40,787 nucleotides of DNA from Bacillus_I endophytica_A (GCF_026790145.1 NZ_JALAMS010000021.1:1-40787); one strand, 5' to 3'. Shown: positions 12,924-21,010, counted from the first letter of the stretch. Program-made: numbers and translations. The notes: generated by a model from the sequence alone, not told the origin.

Positions 12924-13205
12924 ATGAATATATTGTTACGGAATATCAACCCAGTGGTGGTACAAAGAATTGATGAACTAGCTAAAGAAAAAGGTATCTC
13001 CCGACAAGAATTTTTAAGTAGACAACTTGAAATGATAGCTTTCTTTCGTGAACAAAGTAATCGAGAACTTCACTTGGAAAACCTCATTGATAAGAACATT
13101 CAGATGATGAGTAAGTGCGTGCATTATATGGAATGGAATGCAAAGTCTTTAGAAAAATTACATCACAGTATTGAGAATGTAGTAGGGGAGATTGAAGAGC
13201 TATGA
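12924..13205 (+). CDS. ribbon-helix-helix protein 1 (plasmid maintenance/relaxosome type)
   Basis: 93 residues. N-terminal strand and helices NILLRNINPVVVQRIDELAK, then KGISRQEFLSRQLEMIAFFR match a MetJ/Arc-type ribbon-helix-helix. The rest is helical (NLIDKNIQMMSKCVHYMEWN). Start: ATG at 12924, with AAGGAGAA 6 bp upstream; the longer frame from 12849 has no ribosome site. The stop overlaps the ATG of the next gene (13202) by 4 bp, so the pair is translationally coupled. A decayed second copy of both genes lies at 24592-24925. Probably binds the iterons at 12730. Confidence 0.7.
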   Translation: MNILLRNINPVVVQRIDELAKEKGISRQEFLSRQLEMIAFFREQSNRELHLENLIDKNIQMMSKCVHYMEWNAKSLEKLHHSIENVVGEIEEL

Positions 13206-13621
13206 GTACCAAACGACGAATGATTACCTTAGACGAAGAAACGGATCAGTACCTTCAAGACTATATGGCGGAACATAAACTTCGTTTTCCAAGCGAGGCC
13301 ATTATGGATATTTGTCAAAAGTATCGGGCTGAAAAAAAGAAAGAATGGTCACTGGAAATCATTAGTGAAACCGTGAGTCAAAACCTTCATGATGTCTTGC
13401 GAGAGGAATTAAAAAAGATTCGATTAGGTGTGAATCAAACCGATAAGTATGCACAAGTTTTACTCGAATTGATGAATGGACTATACTTCCATGAAGGTTA
13501 TAAGGGCATTATTACAACCGGTACTATGGAACTGGATGAGATCAAGTATGCGCATGAAGAAGTAGAAAAGCGCATTCAAAAGCACCGACAAAAACGACTA
13601 AATCGAGAACACCTTAAATAA
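13202..13621 (+). CDS. ribbon-helix-helix protein 2
   Basis: 139 residues. N-terminus KRRMITLDEETDQYLQDYMA then LRFPSEAIMDICQKYRAEKK is a CopG/MobC-like DNA-binding segment. The C-terminal 90 residues are long charged helices (EIISETVSQNLHDVLREELK; EIKYAHEEVEKRIQKHRQKR) suited to oligomerisation. Such pairs occur as MobC-like relaxosome accessories or partition proteins on Gram-positive plasmids; I cannot tell which. It overlaps the upstream gene by 4 bp. Fragments of its 3' end recur in inverted orientation near 37575-37675. Confidence 0.65.
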   Translation: MSTKRRMITLDEETDQYLQDYMAEHKLRFPSEAIMDICQKYRAEKKKEWSLEIISETVSQNLHDVLREELKKIRLGVNQTDKYAQVLLELMNGLYFHEGYKGIITTGTMELDEIKYAHEEVEKRIQKHRQKRLNREHLK

Positions 13622-13628
13622 TTAAAAG

Positions 13629-13650
13629 GAGAACAGCCTTCAGGCTGTTG
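13629..13650 (+). repeat. hairpin after the RHH pair
   Basis: AACAGCC TTCA GGCTGTT. No T-run; the same hairpin is conserved in the inverted relic near 37558-37578. Confidence 0.55.
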
Positions 13651-13774
13651 GGTGGCTATAGCCTATATGCACCTTGTTATGAATATAGCTTGTATTCGTA
13701 TATATTTATCTCTTTAATTTGGTTGGTCGATTTGGTTGGTATGGAAAAATGAAAGATGAGAAGGAGTAACAAGT

Positions 13775-14107
13775 ATGACATGCTTGTATTGTCAGACAGA
13801 AAATAGTAGTGAAGGAGTATGTTCGTTTTGTGGTACTCCTTTAGATGAACGGAGACCCGAACGAAAGAACTTTGTGTACCTCGAACAGCGCGAACAACCT
13901 TTTAGCCAACTAAAGTGGTTTCATACGTATGACTTGTTGGTGTTGCTGCGGTTGGTTCGAAAAGATCGTTCAGACGCGTTTAATCAGATGAGATTGATTA
14001 AGAGAGGCGCCCAGGAGGCTCAGATGGACCAGGAAACCATTTCCTTTGCCGAAGAGCATTATTTGTATTATACAAAGCGCAAGGGTTCTGGAGGAAATTC
14101 TGATTGA
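13775..14107 (+). CDS. zinc-ribbon plus helical protein
   Basis: 110 residues. Residues 3-21 are a zinc ribbon (CLYC ... CSFC, 12 residues between pairs). The body is helical: FSQLKWFHTYDLLVLLRLVR, then IKRGAQEAQMDQETISFAEE. No family recognised; the position behind the RHH pair suggests a role in the same plasmid function. Start: ATG at 13775 with GAAGGAG upstream. The last six or so residues (GSGGNSD) look foreign: the +1 frame continues RVLEEILIDRMGYKPKT and on to a stop at 14195, so the gene may carry a frameshift. A decayed inverted copy lies at 37130-37470. Confidence 0.65.
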   Translation: MTCLYCQTENSSEGVCSFCGTPLDERRPERKNFVYLEQREQPFSQLKWFHTYDLLVLLRLVRKDRSDAFNQMRLIKRGAQEAQMDQETISFAEEHYLYYTKRKGSGGNSD

Positions 14108-14195
14108 TAGAATGGGGTACAAGCCGAAAACAATTAATGATAAACTATTACTAAGTATTGATCAAAAGATTAAAGAGTACGAAAAGAAGGCATGA
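14085..14195 (+). other. likely original C-terminus in shifted frame
   Basis: The +1 frame relative to the zinc-ribbon gene reads RVLEEILIDRMGYKPKTIND then KLLLSIDQKIKEYEKKA and stops at 14195, just before the terminator. A separate 27-codon gene from ATG 14112 is the alternative but has no good ribosome site. Confidence 0.45.
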
Positions 14196-14196
14196 G

Positions 14197-14236
14197 AAAA
14201 GCCCTCCGAGTCGGCGAAAACTTGAGGGCTTTTCAA
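14197..14236 (+). terminator. rho-independent terminator
   Basis: GAAAAGCCCTC pairs with GAGGGCTTTTC. It closes the RHH/zinc-ribbon block. Confidence 0.8.
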
Positions 14237-14333
14237 TGAAAACTATAGAAGGGGTAAACCCTTATTAACATGATTATATTTGTATTCTATCATAAGGGTT
14301 TAATTCCTTCCATACCTTGAGGAGGATTAAACG

Positions 14334-14534
14334 TTGGAAAATGTTTTCGAACAAAGACAATTAGAGCGAGAACGGAAACGTAAAGAGAAGGAAGAAGAAT
14401 TTAAGGCACTTCCAGAGGGGCAACAGGCTATTATTAAAGGTCCTTCAAGAGCTTCTAAGAATGCTAGAGAAAGAAACTTGAACTTGGAAAAAATTCAATA
14501 TTATTTAGAACATAGTGGTATACCAATTAATTAG
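14334..14534 (+). CDS. unrecognised 66-aa highly charged protein
   Basis: Very Glu/Arg/Lys-rich N-terminal half (RQLERERKRKEKEEEFKALP), probably a single long helix, then a basic Ser/Ala linker (GPSRASKNARERN) and a short helix. Cytoplasmic. No domain known. Start: TTG at 14334, preceded by TTGAGGAGG 8 bp upstream; no ATG is available in frame. A weak hairpin follows near 14590-14613. Confidence 0.6.
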   Translation: MENVFEQRQLERERKRKEKEEEFKALPEGQQAIIKGPSRASKNARERNLNLEKIQYYLEHSGIPIN

Positions 14535-14710
14535 ATAGATGGAGCAGTTAGTTTGCTAAGTAAAGTAACTGAACAAGAACATTACATAGGTACTTAAAAA
14601 AACCCTCAATCGAAGGTGAGGTTTGTACCATCAATGTAAGAGAGCCTTCAATTTCCGTATGGGAATAATGGTCTGACAGATAGGGGAAAAGTTTTTTTTA
14701 TGAGTGTTGC

Positions 14711-14932
14711 ACCTTATATAGCTTTCTCAAGTAATTGTTTGTTCTTGATATTAAAGCTAAGAATCCTGTTCCTTCTAATATTTTGGAAATCGCTAAATTG
14801 ATTGGTATTGCTAGGCAAAATACTAGTACAGTGATTAATTCTTTGGTTAAGAAGGGGCTCTTATTTAAGGGGAATTCAGATATTGAGAGCAATAATGCGA
14901 AGGGTTTTGGTGCAGAGATTGCATTTATTTGA
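14711..14932 (+). pseudogene. RepL-like winged-helix fragment
   Basis: The fragment begins SSNCLF (as SNCLV in the relic at 11027), shifts frame, then continues DIKAKNPVPSNILEIAKLIG, ARQNTSTVINSLVKKGLLFK and ends EIAFI. The winged helix is recognisable but the N-terminus and the NPNIIY part are missing. Third decayed relative in the window. Confidence 0.55.
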
Positions 14933-15004
14933 AAGAGGTATATAGATTCCTAATAGAGCCTGTTTTTATGCAGCCATTCCAAATAATTTACGAATGAACT
15001 TCAC

Positions 15005-15765
15005 TTAGTTTTGGACAGACTTATCCCACAAAGCAAGTTGTCCTTTTTTAATGATATACATAGCTTCTATTCCTGAAAGAATAGATTTATTTGTACGAAA
15101 AGATTTCAATCCTAACACCGAACGAACCCTCTGTTTAATAAAACGATGATCTTGTTCCACAATGTTATTAAGGTATTTTACCTGCCTTAGTTGGATACCT
15201 ACAGGCATCTTTTTCTCTCTCTACTTCTTCAATCGCCCTAGGATAGGATGGGTTCTTATCTACTGTGATAACACGAGGTTTTGAAACATGAAAAGACTGC
15301 AAAGTTTTCTTGAAAAAGCGCTTTGCAGCCTAATGGTTCCTTGTTTCGCTTAAATAGAAATCAATCGTATTTCCTTCTGAATCACCTGCACAATATAGAT
15401 ACATCCATTGACCTTTGACTTTCACATATGTCTCATCGACTCGCCAAGAATCATTAGTTGGCTTAAGATGACCTCGCACTCGCCTATCTAATTCAGGACC
15501 ATAATGATGAACTCAGCGCATGATAGTTGTATGAGCAATAGATAGTCCGCGTTCTTCCATCATTTCGACTACATCACGAAAACTGAGGTTGTACCGTAGG
15601 TACCATCTGACGGTTAATAAAATAAGGTTAGGTTGATAATGTTTCCCCTTGAATAGATTTTGCCTTTCCATACTGATTACGTTCTTTTTTAGAATACTAG
15701 TATCAGTATGTTCAAGTTTTGGAGGTTACTTGCAGATATTTTGAGATTTTCGCATCAGAATCGTA
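15005..15765 (-). mobile_element. IS6-family (IS240-like) insertion sequence, inactive
   Basis: Transposase reads on the minus strand from ATG 15671: NLFKGKHYQPNLILLTVRWY, SFRDVVEMMEERGLSIAHTT, a stop in place of Trp (MR-stop-VHHYGPELD), WRVDETYVKVKGQWMYLYCA with the first catalytic Asp, then a nonsense codon/frameshift after SETRN, and the C-terminal piece MPVGIQLRQVKYLNNIVEQD to the stop at 15005. The left inverted repeat (ATTCTGATGCGAAAATC on the minus strand) is at about 15745-15763; the other end is not convincing. At least two disabling mutations. Confidence 0.85.
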
Positions 15766-16185
15766 CGGAATACCTGTTTACTTTATAGTCTTTAGACTCT
15801 TCTTCCTTGGTATTTAAAGTTACTTTCAAGAAAACTAGTTAAAATAAATCATTAATCTAAAAGGGGGAAATCAGAAAAGTCCTATCAAACGGTAAAGGTA
15901 TGATTTTTCTGGTTTTATAAGGAGTTTATGTGTAGTTTTCTCAAAGTATTAAGCATTATTCATGCTTGTGATTCTGAAATGAAAAGAAACAAATCTTTAG
16001 TAAAAAAGATATGTTTCTCTTAAAATTACAATCCTGCTCATTAATTTACTTTTTTTGACTTGGAAATAAGCATATATACTTTATATATGTTTATTGTATA
16101 TAAAAAGAGGAATGCTTATCTAGTTCCTAACAATAAATTAAGAAAGCATAATTATTTTACAGTTAGTTTAGGAATGCCGAGAATT
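15766..16185. other. no gene seen; one hairpin
   Basis: About 420 bp of A/T-rich sequence. The only structure is a long hairpin at 15984-16020 (AGAAACAAATCTTT with AAAGATATGTTTCT). No open frame with a ribosome site. Confidence 0.5.
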
Positions 16186-16213
16186 AGTTTACATAACAGG
16201 AGCTACCAGGAGT
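16186..16213 (-). other. dif-like Xer site O, inverted
   Basis: Read on the minus strand: left arm ACTCCTGGTAG, spacer CTCCTG, right arm TTATGTAAACT, the exact XerD half of B. subtilis dif. No TGTATA dyad follows. Orientation is opposite to the array in 1-11.5 kb. Confidence 0.65.
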
Positions 16214-16245
16214 AAATATAAAAGCTCCCTTTGAAGTGTAGGCTT

Positions 16246-16440
16246 TTATTTATAAACTTTGAGCAGCCTCAAATCTTTCAAAATCTTTGTGTAGAATTCT
16301 TCAACATTCTCATTCTCTGCTTTCATTGCGCTCCCTCTCAGGGATTCGACATTTTCTAGAATTCTGTTTATAGCATTAACAAAATGTTGGTCCTTCTCAT
16401 CTTCTGTAATGATCCACGTTTTCTTCACCATTTTCCCCAT
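16246..16440 (-). CDS. unrecognised 64-aa helical protein
   Basis: Starts MGKMVKKTWIITEDEKDQHF and continues as amphipathic helices (VNAINRILENVESLRGSAMK; VEEFYTKILKDLRLLKVYK). Cytoplasmic, mildly acidic. No family recognised. Start: ATG at 16440, 8 bp after AGAGGAG; a GTG at 16458 overlaps that site. It lies 33 bp from Xer site O. Confidence 0.6.
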   Translation of the reverse strand: MGKMVKKTWIITEDEKDQHFVNAINRILENVESLRGSAMKAENENVEEFYTKILKDLRLLKVYK

Positions 16441-16555
16441 TCCATCATCTCCTCTCACTTTCTAATTTATTTTGGGAGCATGGTCAAAATGACATTGTCT
16501 TTCAACGGTAAATCGTAAGACCGTGAGGTTAAGAATTTAAGGGAGGGAGACACAT

Positions 16556-16705
16556 TACACCTGAACCCTCAAATGAGGGGATTTGGGAAGCTTTTGAAGC
16601 AATCCAACGGGCTTCCGTTGGTCAGCGTTTGGGGAGCGAAATCTCATAGGTAAGCATAGATGCGGCATAAGCCGTACGAGTGTCGAAGACCGCACCCTTA
16701 CGTAG
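16556..16705 (-). mobile_element. structured relic resembling an IS605/TnpB right end
   Basis: On the minus strand the sequence holds consecutive hairpins: CCAACGG-AAGC-CCGTTGG, GCTTCAAAAGC and CCCTCATTTGAGGG. A second diverged copy of the CGCTCCCCAAACG...GACCAACGGAAG core lies at 40300-40400. The order of a CCAACGG-type hairpin and a CCCC/GGGG hairpin near the end resembles the 3' end and guide-RNA region of IS200/IS605 tnpB elements. No tnpB frame remains. Confidence 0.4.
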
Positions 16706-16829
16706 TAAAGTATATTTATACTAACCTTTCGTATGCAAATGTGTGGAGTAAATAAAAAGATTATTGTTTGCACTGTTGTAACCTCTTCTAAGAAAAATAT
16801 TGAAAGTGGAATTTACATCCTTTAAACTG

Positions 16830-16861
16830 TATACAAGTCATTCGAATGAGTGACTTGTATT
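16830..16861 (+). promoter_or_regulatory. hairpin upstream of pseudogene
   Basis: ATACAAGTCA pairs with TGACTTGTAT, 20 bp before the start of the broken gene at 16882. Operator or leader hairpin; no T-run. Confidence 0.4.
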
Positions 16862-16881
16862 TGAAGGGGATGAGGAATGTT

Positions 16882-17127
16882 ATGGCGAAAACAGCACCTG
16901 GATTCAAGCGATTGAATACGGGTACCCCGTAAGAATTGTTCAAAGGATTTGCTACGATTTGTGCTCCTCATAAAAATAGTGTGCAATTAGATGAATTAAC
17001 TATGAGACCGTTTCAACATTCCTTAAAGAATCTCAAAGACCAAAATAGAAAAAGTAAATATTTCACAGGGGCAAATGTCACTATTAATCTATATACCCTA
17101 TCCATTATAGGTGTACAAAATCCCTGA
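16882..17127 (+). pseudogene. broken small gene with in-frame stop
   Basis: ATG 16882 gives MAKTAPGFKRLNTGTP, then TAA, then the same frame continues ELFKGFATICAPHKNSVQLD and LTMRPFQHSLKNLKDQNRKS to the stop at 17127. Reading through gives 81 codons of consistent coding character. No family recognised. A terminator follows. Confidence 0.55.
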
Positions 17128-17154
17128 TCTCTAGCTACTCCTTCTATTATGTAA

Positions 17155-17194
17155 CGAAAAAGGCCTTCTCCGTCTTGTAGGAAAGCCTTTTTAC
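17155..17194 (+). terminator. rho-independent terminator
   Basis: AAAAAGGCCTTCTCC...GTAGGAAAGCCTTTTT hairpin with T-run. Confidence 0.7.
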
Positions 17195-17468
17195 CTCTCT
17201 TCTCTCTTTAAAGAGGGAGCCGATAAACTTAATTAAGTTTACTCACAGGCTATTATTAATGGATCCTACTAATTTCACTTAAATGAGTAATAGGAATTAA
17301 AAAATCCTGCGGTTTTCCTTTGGTATAAATGTCGATACTTCACATACTATAGCGAATATATTTTATACGAAAGTGATTAAGAATTTTATTGTTTATTTAT
17401 CCTGGTTCCCTCAATAATTAACGTATATTTACATCCACTTCCCTTAGATTCCTACTTCAATACCTTGA
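17195..17468. other. no gene seen
   Basis: A/T-rich stretch without a ribosome site plus frame. It lies downstream of the CotX-like genes. Confidence 0.5.
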
Positions 17469-17894
17469 CTAAAGAATGTCTAGTCTAACAACGATAGCCA
17501 CGAGAATTTTAATTAACAATTGTATATTAATAGCTAGGTCTGTATCGGTTGTAGTAATCTCAACATTTTTAGACCCCTCTATAATTGTTTTTTGAGAATT
17601 ACTTTGTCTAGTTTTGATAATTTGCTTGAGGTCCTCGACGACCTCGTTGGCCCGATTAGTATCCCCGATGGTAATACTAAGAACAACTGCAATTGCAACC
17701 TGAATTCCGACTTGTAAGGAGACAGCTGCCTGGGTATCAGTGCTTGTGACGTCGACACCTTCGGAATCTTTAATTATAATCCATTCAAATGATCCCTGTT
17801 TATTGGAGACGACCTGGTCCCCCTCTTGAAGTACAGTCTTATCGTTGGGGTCATCGCAATGATCTAAAGCACGCCATTTTTTATCTGTTGTCAT
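17469..17894 (-). CDS. CotX-family spore coat protein
   Basis: 141 residues. It contains the duplicated CotX/CotV domain signature: GVDVTSTDTQAAVSLQVGIQ with VAIAVVLSITIGDTNRANEV, and in the second half VEITTTDTDLAINIQLLIK with ILVAIVVRLDIL. CotX proteins form the insoluble fraction or crust of the spore coat. Start: ATG at 17894 directly after AGAGGTGA. It ends the two-gene set and lies 23 bp downstream of the other CotX-like gene, so they are probably one transcript made in the mother cell. Confidence 0.9.
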   Translation of the reverse strand: MTTDKKWRALDHCDDPNDKTVLQEGDQVVSNKQGSFEWIIIKDSEGVDVTSTDTQAAVSLQVGIQVAIAVVLSITIGDTNRANEVVEDLKQIIKTRQSNSQKTIIEGSKNVEITTTDTDLAINIQLLIKILVAIVVRLDIL

Positions 17895-17917
17895 ATTATT
17901 CACCTCTTTTGTTTTTT

Positions 17918-18451
17918 TTATAAAATATCAATTATGACTACCAATGCTACTAGTACCTGTAACAGAACTTGGATATTGATTGCCAAATCTGTGTCTGTAG
18001 TTGTTACTGTAGCGTCTTTGGAATTACAAATAAGAATTTTCTGTTTATTGGTTTGATCACTGTTGAAGTACTGTAGAAGCTCTTGTGCCACAGACTCGCC
18101 CCGTTCTGTATCACCAATTGTAATGCTAAGGACCAACGCAATCGCTAACTGTAAACCCACTTGGAGGGAAACTCCAGCTTGTGTATCCGTAGAGGTCACT
18201 GTGATATTACAGGAATCCTTTACCCAGATTATTTCATCCGATTCTTGATCCATGGATGAGAATAGCCCTCCATCCTGTAAAACAGTTGCATCATAGTCGT
18301 TTTCAAAAGAATCAGCTTGATTGATGTTACTATCTTCATTATCTTTAATCTTAGGATCGTAATTTGATCTATACCCATCTTTGTAAAAGTGGCGACGTTT
18401 CGGGCTAGGTGAATGATCAGTACGGTAATGCCAAGAAGATGATGATGCCAT
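17918..18451 (-). CDS. CotX-family spore coat protein, longer form
   Basis: 177 residues. An N-terminal extension rich in Ser, His, Arg and Asn (MASSSSWHYRTDHSPSPKRR) precedes the two CotX repeats: ITVTSTDTQAGVSLQVGLQ with LAIALVLSITIGDTERGESV, and ATVTTTDTDLAINIQVLLQV with LVALVVIIDIL. Start: ATG at 18451 with AAGGAG 7 bp upstream. CATATGCTA at about 18481-18489 (minus strand) matches the -10 of SigK promoters (CATANNNTA), as expected for a coat gene, though no clear -35 is seen. Confidence 0.9.
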   Translation of the reverse strand: MASSSSWHYRTDHSPSPKRRHFYKDGYRSNYDPKIKDNEDSNINQADSFENDYDATVLQDGGLFSSMDQESDEIIWVKDSCNITVTSTDTQAGVSLQVGLQLAIALVLSITIGDTERGESVAQELLQYFNSDQTNKQKILICNSKDATVTTTDTDLAINIQVLLQVLVALVVIIDIL

Positions 18452-18479
18452 ATTAACACTCCTTTTTCTATAGTATAGG

Positions 18480-18490
18480 ATAGCATATGG
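18480..18490 (-). promoter_or_regulatory. SigK-like -10 upstream of cotX pair
   Basis: CATATGCTA on the minus strand fits CATANNNTA, about 30 bp upstream of the start codon. The -35 is not clear. Confidence 0.35.
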
Positions 18491-18548
18491 ATTTTGTGTC
18501 TAGTGAGACTGTGCATATTCACTAGCGCATTTAACTATTTTCAAAAAT

Positions 18549-18580
18549 AAAGAAAACACCTATTCATAGATGTTTTCTTT
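18549..18580 (-). terminator. terminator of the 18589 gene
   Basis: GAAAACATC pairs with GGTGTTTTC on the minus strand, followed by a T-rich run. Confidence 0.7.
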
Positions 18581-18588
18581 GTATAATT

Positions 18589-18825
18589 CTATTCACTTGA
18601 CTTAGTGGACTTTTTTTTCCCTTTACTGAATTGATCAACTTGTTCCTTCAAGTCCTCGACCAATTCCTTCAGCATTTGTTTCTGTTCATCCGATAAGTTC
18701 TTTTTCACATCCTCAGTTTTAACGCCATTCTTTCTTAAGATATTACCAACCATTAAATCTACAATCTTATCGGGTACCATATTTTCCTGTTGCTTGGATG
18801 ATTGTTGTTTTGATGAATCGCTCAT
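18589..18825 (-). CDS. CotW-like small spore coat protein
   Basis: 78 residues, highly charged: a Ser/Gln/Lys start (SDSSKQQSSKQQENM), then a conserved-looking segment DKIVDLMVGNILRKNGVKTE and LSDEQKQMLKELVEDLKEQV, ending in a Lys-rich tail. The layout (hydrophobic VDLMVGNIL..NGV, then LSDEQK helix) resembles the CotW-type proteins encoded beside CotX in Bacillus. Start: ATG at 18825, with AAGGTGG about 10 bp upstream. CATACCATA and CATAGAGTA upstream fit SigK -10 elements. It is immediately upstream of the cotX pair but separated by a terminator. Confidence 0.65.
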   Translation of the reverse strand: MSDSSKQQSSKQQENMVPDKIVDLMVGNILRKNGVKTEDVKKNLSDEQKQMLKELVEDLKEQVDQFSKGKKKSTKSSE

Positions 18826-18945
18826 ATATCTTACCCACCTTTCTTTGATATGCTTCATACTATGGTATGCAACTATATAGATATTAGATACTCTATGTAG
18901 TTGTCTATAATCCTTAGAACTTTAGATCTATGATATAAAAAAGCA

Positions 18946-19035
18946 ATGGGGATGATTTTGGGAACAGGGAAGGACAAATTTGGATATAAGCCTGATTTCC
19001 TTAAAGGAGGGAAACCAAATAATAATTTGAATTAA
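18946..19035 (+). other. possible 29-codon peptide, otherwise no gene
   Basis: A short frame reads MGMILGTGKDKFGYKPDFLK then GGKPNNNLN. It has no ribosome site. The rest of 18826-19234 shows only the aprX leader. Confidence 0.2.
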
Positions 19036-19234
19036 AAAATTGAGAAACTACAGATCCTTTCCCATTTTAGTACTTTATTGTTCTGATCATTATAGTAGAA
19101 AATTTGCATACACATTGGAAAATGGTGATTATTATAAAAACACTCTTGATAAGATAGTTAGCCAAACGCCGTTCCTCTCTTAACATCAATTTCATAGATT
19201 ATTATGAAATCTACAAATTAATAGAGGTGAAACG

Positions 19235-20572
19235 ATGTTTGGTTACTCAATGGTTACAATGGTACGAAAAAATGCCCATAAGTTAGATCGTCCGTTACGT
19301 GAAATACTATTAAATTTTTATAAACCTTTTAAATGGACTCCCTGTTTTTTGCATAATGTACTAGAGGGATGGATGAAAAAAACAAAGAAGTTACAGTTGG
19401 TTGTGGAATTTGAGGAAAGTGAAACCCCCTTTAGGACAGCCTTTACTGAGGTGAACAAAATTACTAGAAAGCATTTTGGGTGCAAAGTCAGAAAAGAGTT
19501 TCCACTAGTATCATGTATAAGTGCAGAAATATCACCTTTGGCATTAGAAGAAATACTCAATAGTTGTACCTGTATAAAAAGGGTATACTTAAATCGTGAA
19601 GTTCAGGCATTGCTAGATGTGGCCGTTCCATCTGTTAATGCAAAAAATGTCGTGAGAAATGAAACAACACTAACAGGTGAGGGAGTGACTGTAGCAGTTA
19701 TTGATACCGGAATTCACCCCCACCAGGATCTCCAAGGTAGAATTGTAAACTTTGTTGATTTTGTCAACCAACAAACGGAACCTTATGATGATAACGGACA
19801 TGGGACCCACTGTGCTGGGGATGCAGTGGGTAACGGATCAGCCTCTTCAGGGAAGTATATGGGGCCCGCACCTAAAGCGAATGTAATAGGTGTCAAAGTG
19901 TTGGATAAAATGGGATCCGGATCATTAGAGACAGTCATGGAAGGGATTGATTGGTGCATTAAATACAATGAAGATCCTAATAACACCCCTAAAATCGATA
20001 TTATTAGTATGTCATTGGGTAGTGCCCCGACAGCATATGAGAGAGAAAATGATGACCCTATGGTTCAATATGTGGAGTTAGCATGGAATAGCGGAATAGT
20101 TGTTTGTGTAGCAGCAGGTAATGATGGGCCGGACGAGGGGACAATTGCGAGTCCAGGCATCAGTGATCAGGTTATTACTGTTGGAGCTTTAGATGATCGA
20201 GACACAGCAGAAACAAGGGAAGATGACGATGTAGCAAACTTTTCAAGTAGAGGTCCTACACCGTATGGAGTAACAAAACCTGATATTTTAGCCCCAGGTG
20301 TTAATATTGTCTCATTAAGATCACCTAATTCCTACCTAGATAAGTTACAAAAATCTAACCGAGTAGATTCTAATTATGTGACCTTATCGGGTACTTCGAT
20401 GGCAACACCGATATGTGCAGGGGTTGTAGCCTTAATTTTGCAGGCTAATCCGGACACCACGCCAAATGAAGTAAAAGAGCTTTTAAGAAATGGTGCCACT
20501 TTATGGGGAGAACGAGATCCTAATATATATGGATCAGGTTATATTAATGCTGACAATTCTATTCCCATGTAA
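19235..20572 (+). CDS. aprX: AprX-like subtilisin-family serine protease
   Basis: 445 residues, the usual AprX length (about 440). N-terminus MFGYSMVTMVRKNAHKLDRP and the RVYLNREVQALLD segment match the inhibitor-like prodomain of B. subtilis AprX. Catalytic triad: Asp157 (VAVIDTG), His189 (DDNGHGTHCAG) and Ser388 (LSGTSMATPICAG); oxyanion Asn296 (AAGNDGP). There is no signal peptide, so it is an intracellular-type protease, in AprX associated with stationary phase and sporulation. Start: ATG at 19235 with TAGAGGTGA 7 bp upstream. No disabling mutation is seen. Confidence 0.95.
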   Translation: MFGYSMVTMVRKNAHKLDRPLREILLNFYKPFKWTPCFLHNVLEGWMKKTKKLQLVVEFEESETPFRTAFTEVNKITRKHFGCKVRKEFPLVSCISAEISPLALEEILNSCTCIKRVYLNREVQALLDVAVPSVNAKNVVRNETTLTGEGVTVAVIDTGIHPHQDLQGRIVNFVDFVNQQTEPYDDNGHGTHCAGDAVGNGSASSGKYMGPAPKANVIGVKVLDKMGSGSLETVMEGIDWCIKYNEDPNNTPKIDIISMSLGSAPTAYERENDDPMVQYVELAWNSGIVVCVAAGNDGPDEGTIASPGISDQVITVGALDDRDTAETREDDDVANFSSRGPTPYGVTKPDILAPGVNIVSLRSPNSYLDKLQKSNRVDSNYVTLSGTSMATPICAGVVALILQANPDTTPNEVKELLRNGATLWGERDPNIYGSGYINADNSIPM

Positions 20573-20790
20573 ACCAAACAAGAACTATGTCATGTTAGGG
20601 GTTCTAATTCAAAAATAATTTGATAGGGGAATAAAATTTACACAGATGCTTCAATGACAGATTATGTATAAGTTCAACTTTATCTTGGACCAAACTCCAC
20701 TAGCGAATAAACTTGGCCTCTTTATCATATGCGTGGTTTTAATATCACTCCATTTACCCCTATTCTTAATGACCCGTTAGTCTTATTCTA
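20573..20790. other. no gene seen
   Basis: About 220 bp between aprX and an IS6 relic, without a convincing frame. GATTATGTATAAG at 20660 was examined as a dif-like arm and not accepted. Confidence 0.5.
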
Positions 20791-20794
20791 ATAA

Positions 20795-21010
20795 CAACAT
20801 TGAGAAACTTAATTTATCTCACTTGGATACCTTCAGGTATAGTTTTTAAAAAATTCCGAATTGCTAAGAAATGGGCTCGGTTCCGATCTAAGGTTATAAC
20901 ACAAGGGATACAAAGATATGAGGCAGTCAAGTTTCTTGAAAAAGTGCTTGGCTGTTTGTTTATATCCTGATCACCTTAAATGAAATTTTCACGCTGGTAT
21001 TGTGAGAATC
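20795..21010 (-). mobile_element. IS6 transposase relic
   Basis: Minus-strand reading in mixed frames gives pieces such as VITLDRNRAHFLAIRNFLKT and PEGIQVR, corresponding to VITVDKNPSYPKAIEEL and MPEGIQLRQ of IS6-family transposases. Heavily decayed. A sister relic of the same part and orientation lies at 28110-28410; the two bracket a 7-kb block. Confidence 0.6.

Noticed and set aside
17145..17160. TTATGTAACGA as an XerD arm
   Set aside because: Right arm is partial and the 11 bp at the left-arm position do not resemble any other left arm.
20655..20690. GATTATGTATAAGTTCAAC as an Xer site
   Set aside because: Only TTATGT matches; no left arm ending in TAA at the right distance and no dyad.
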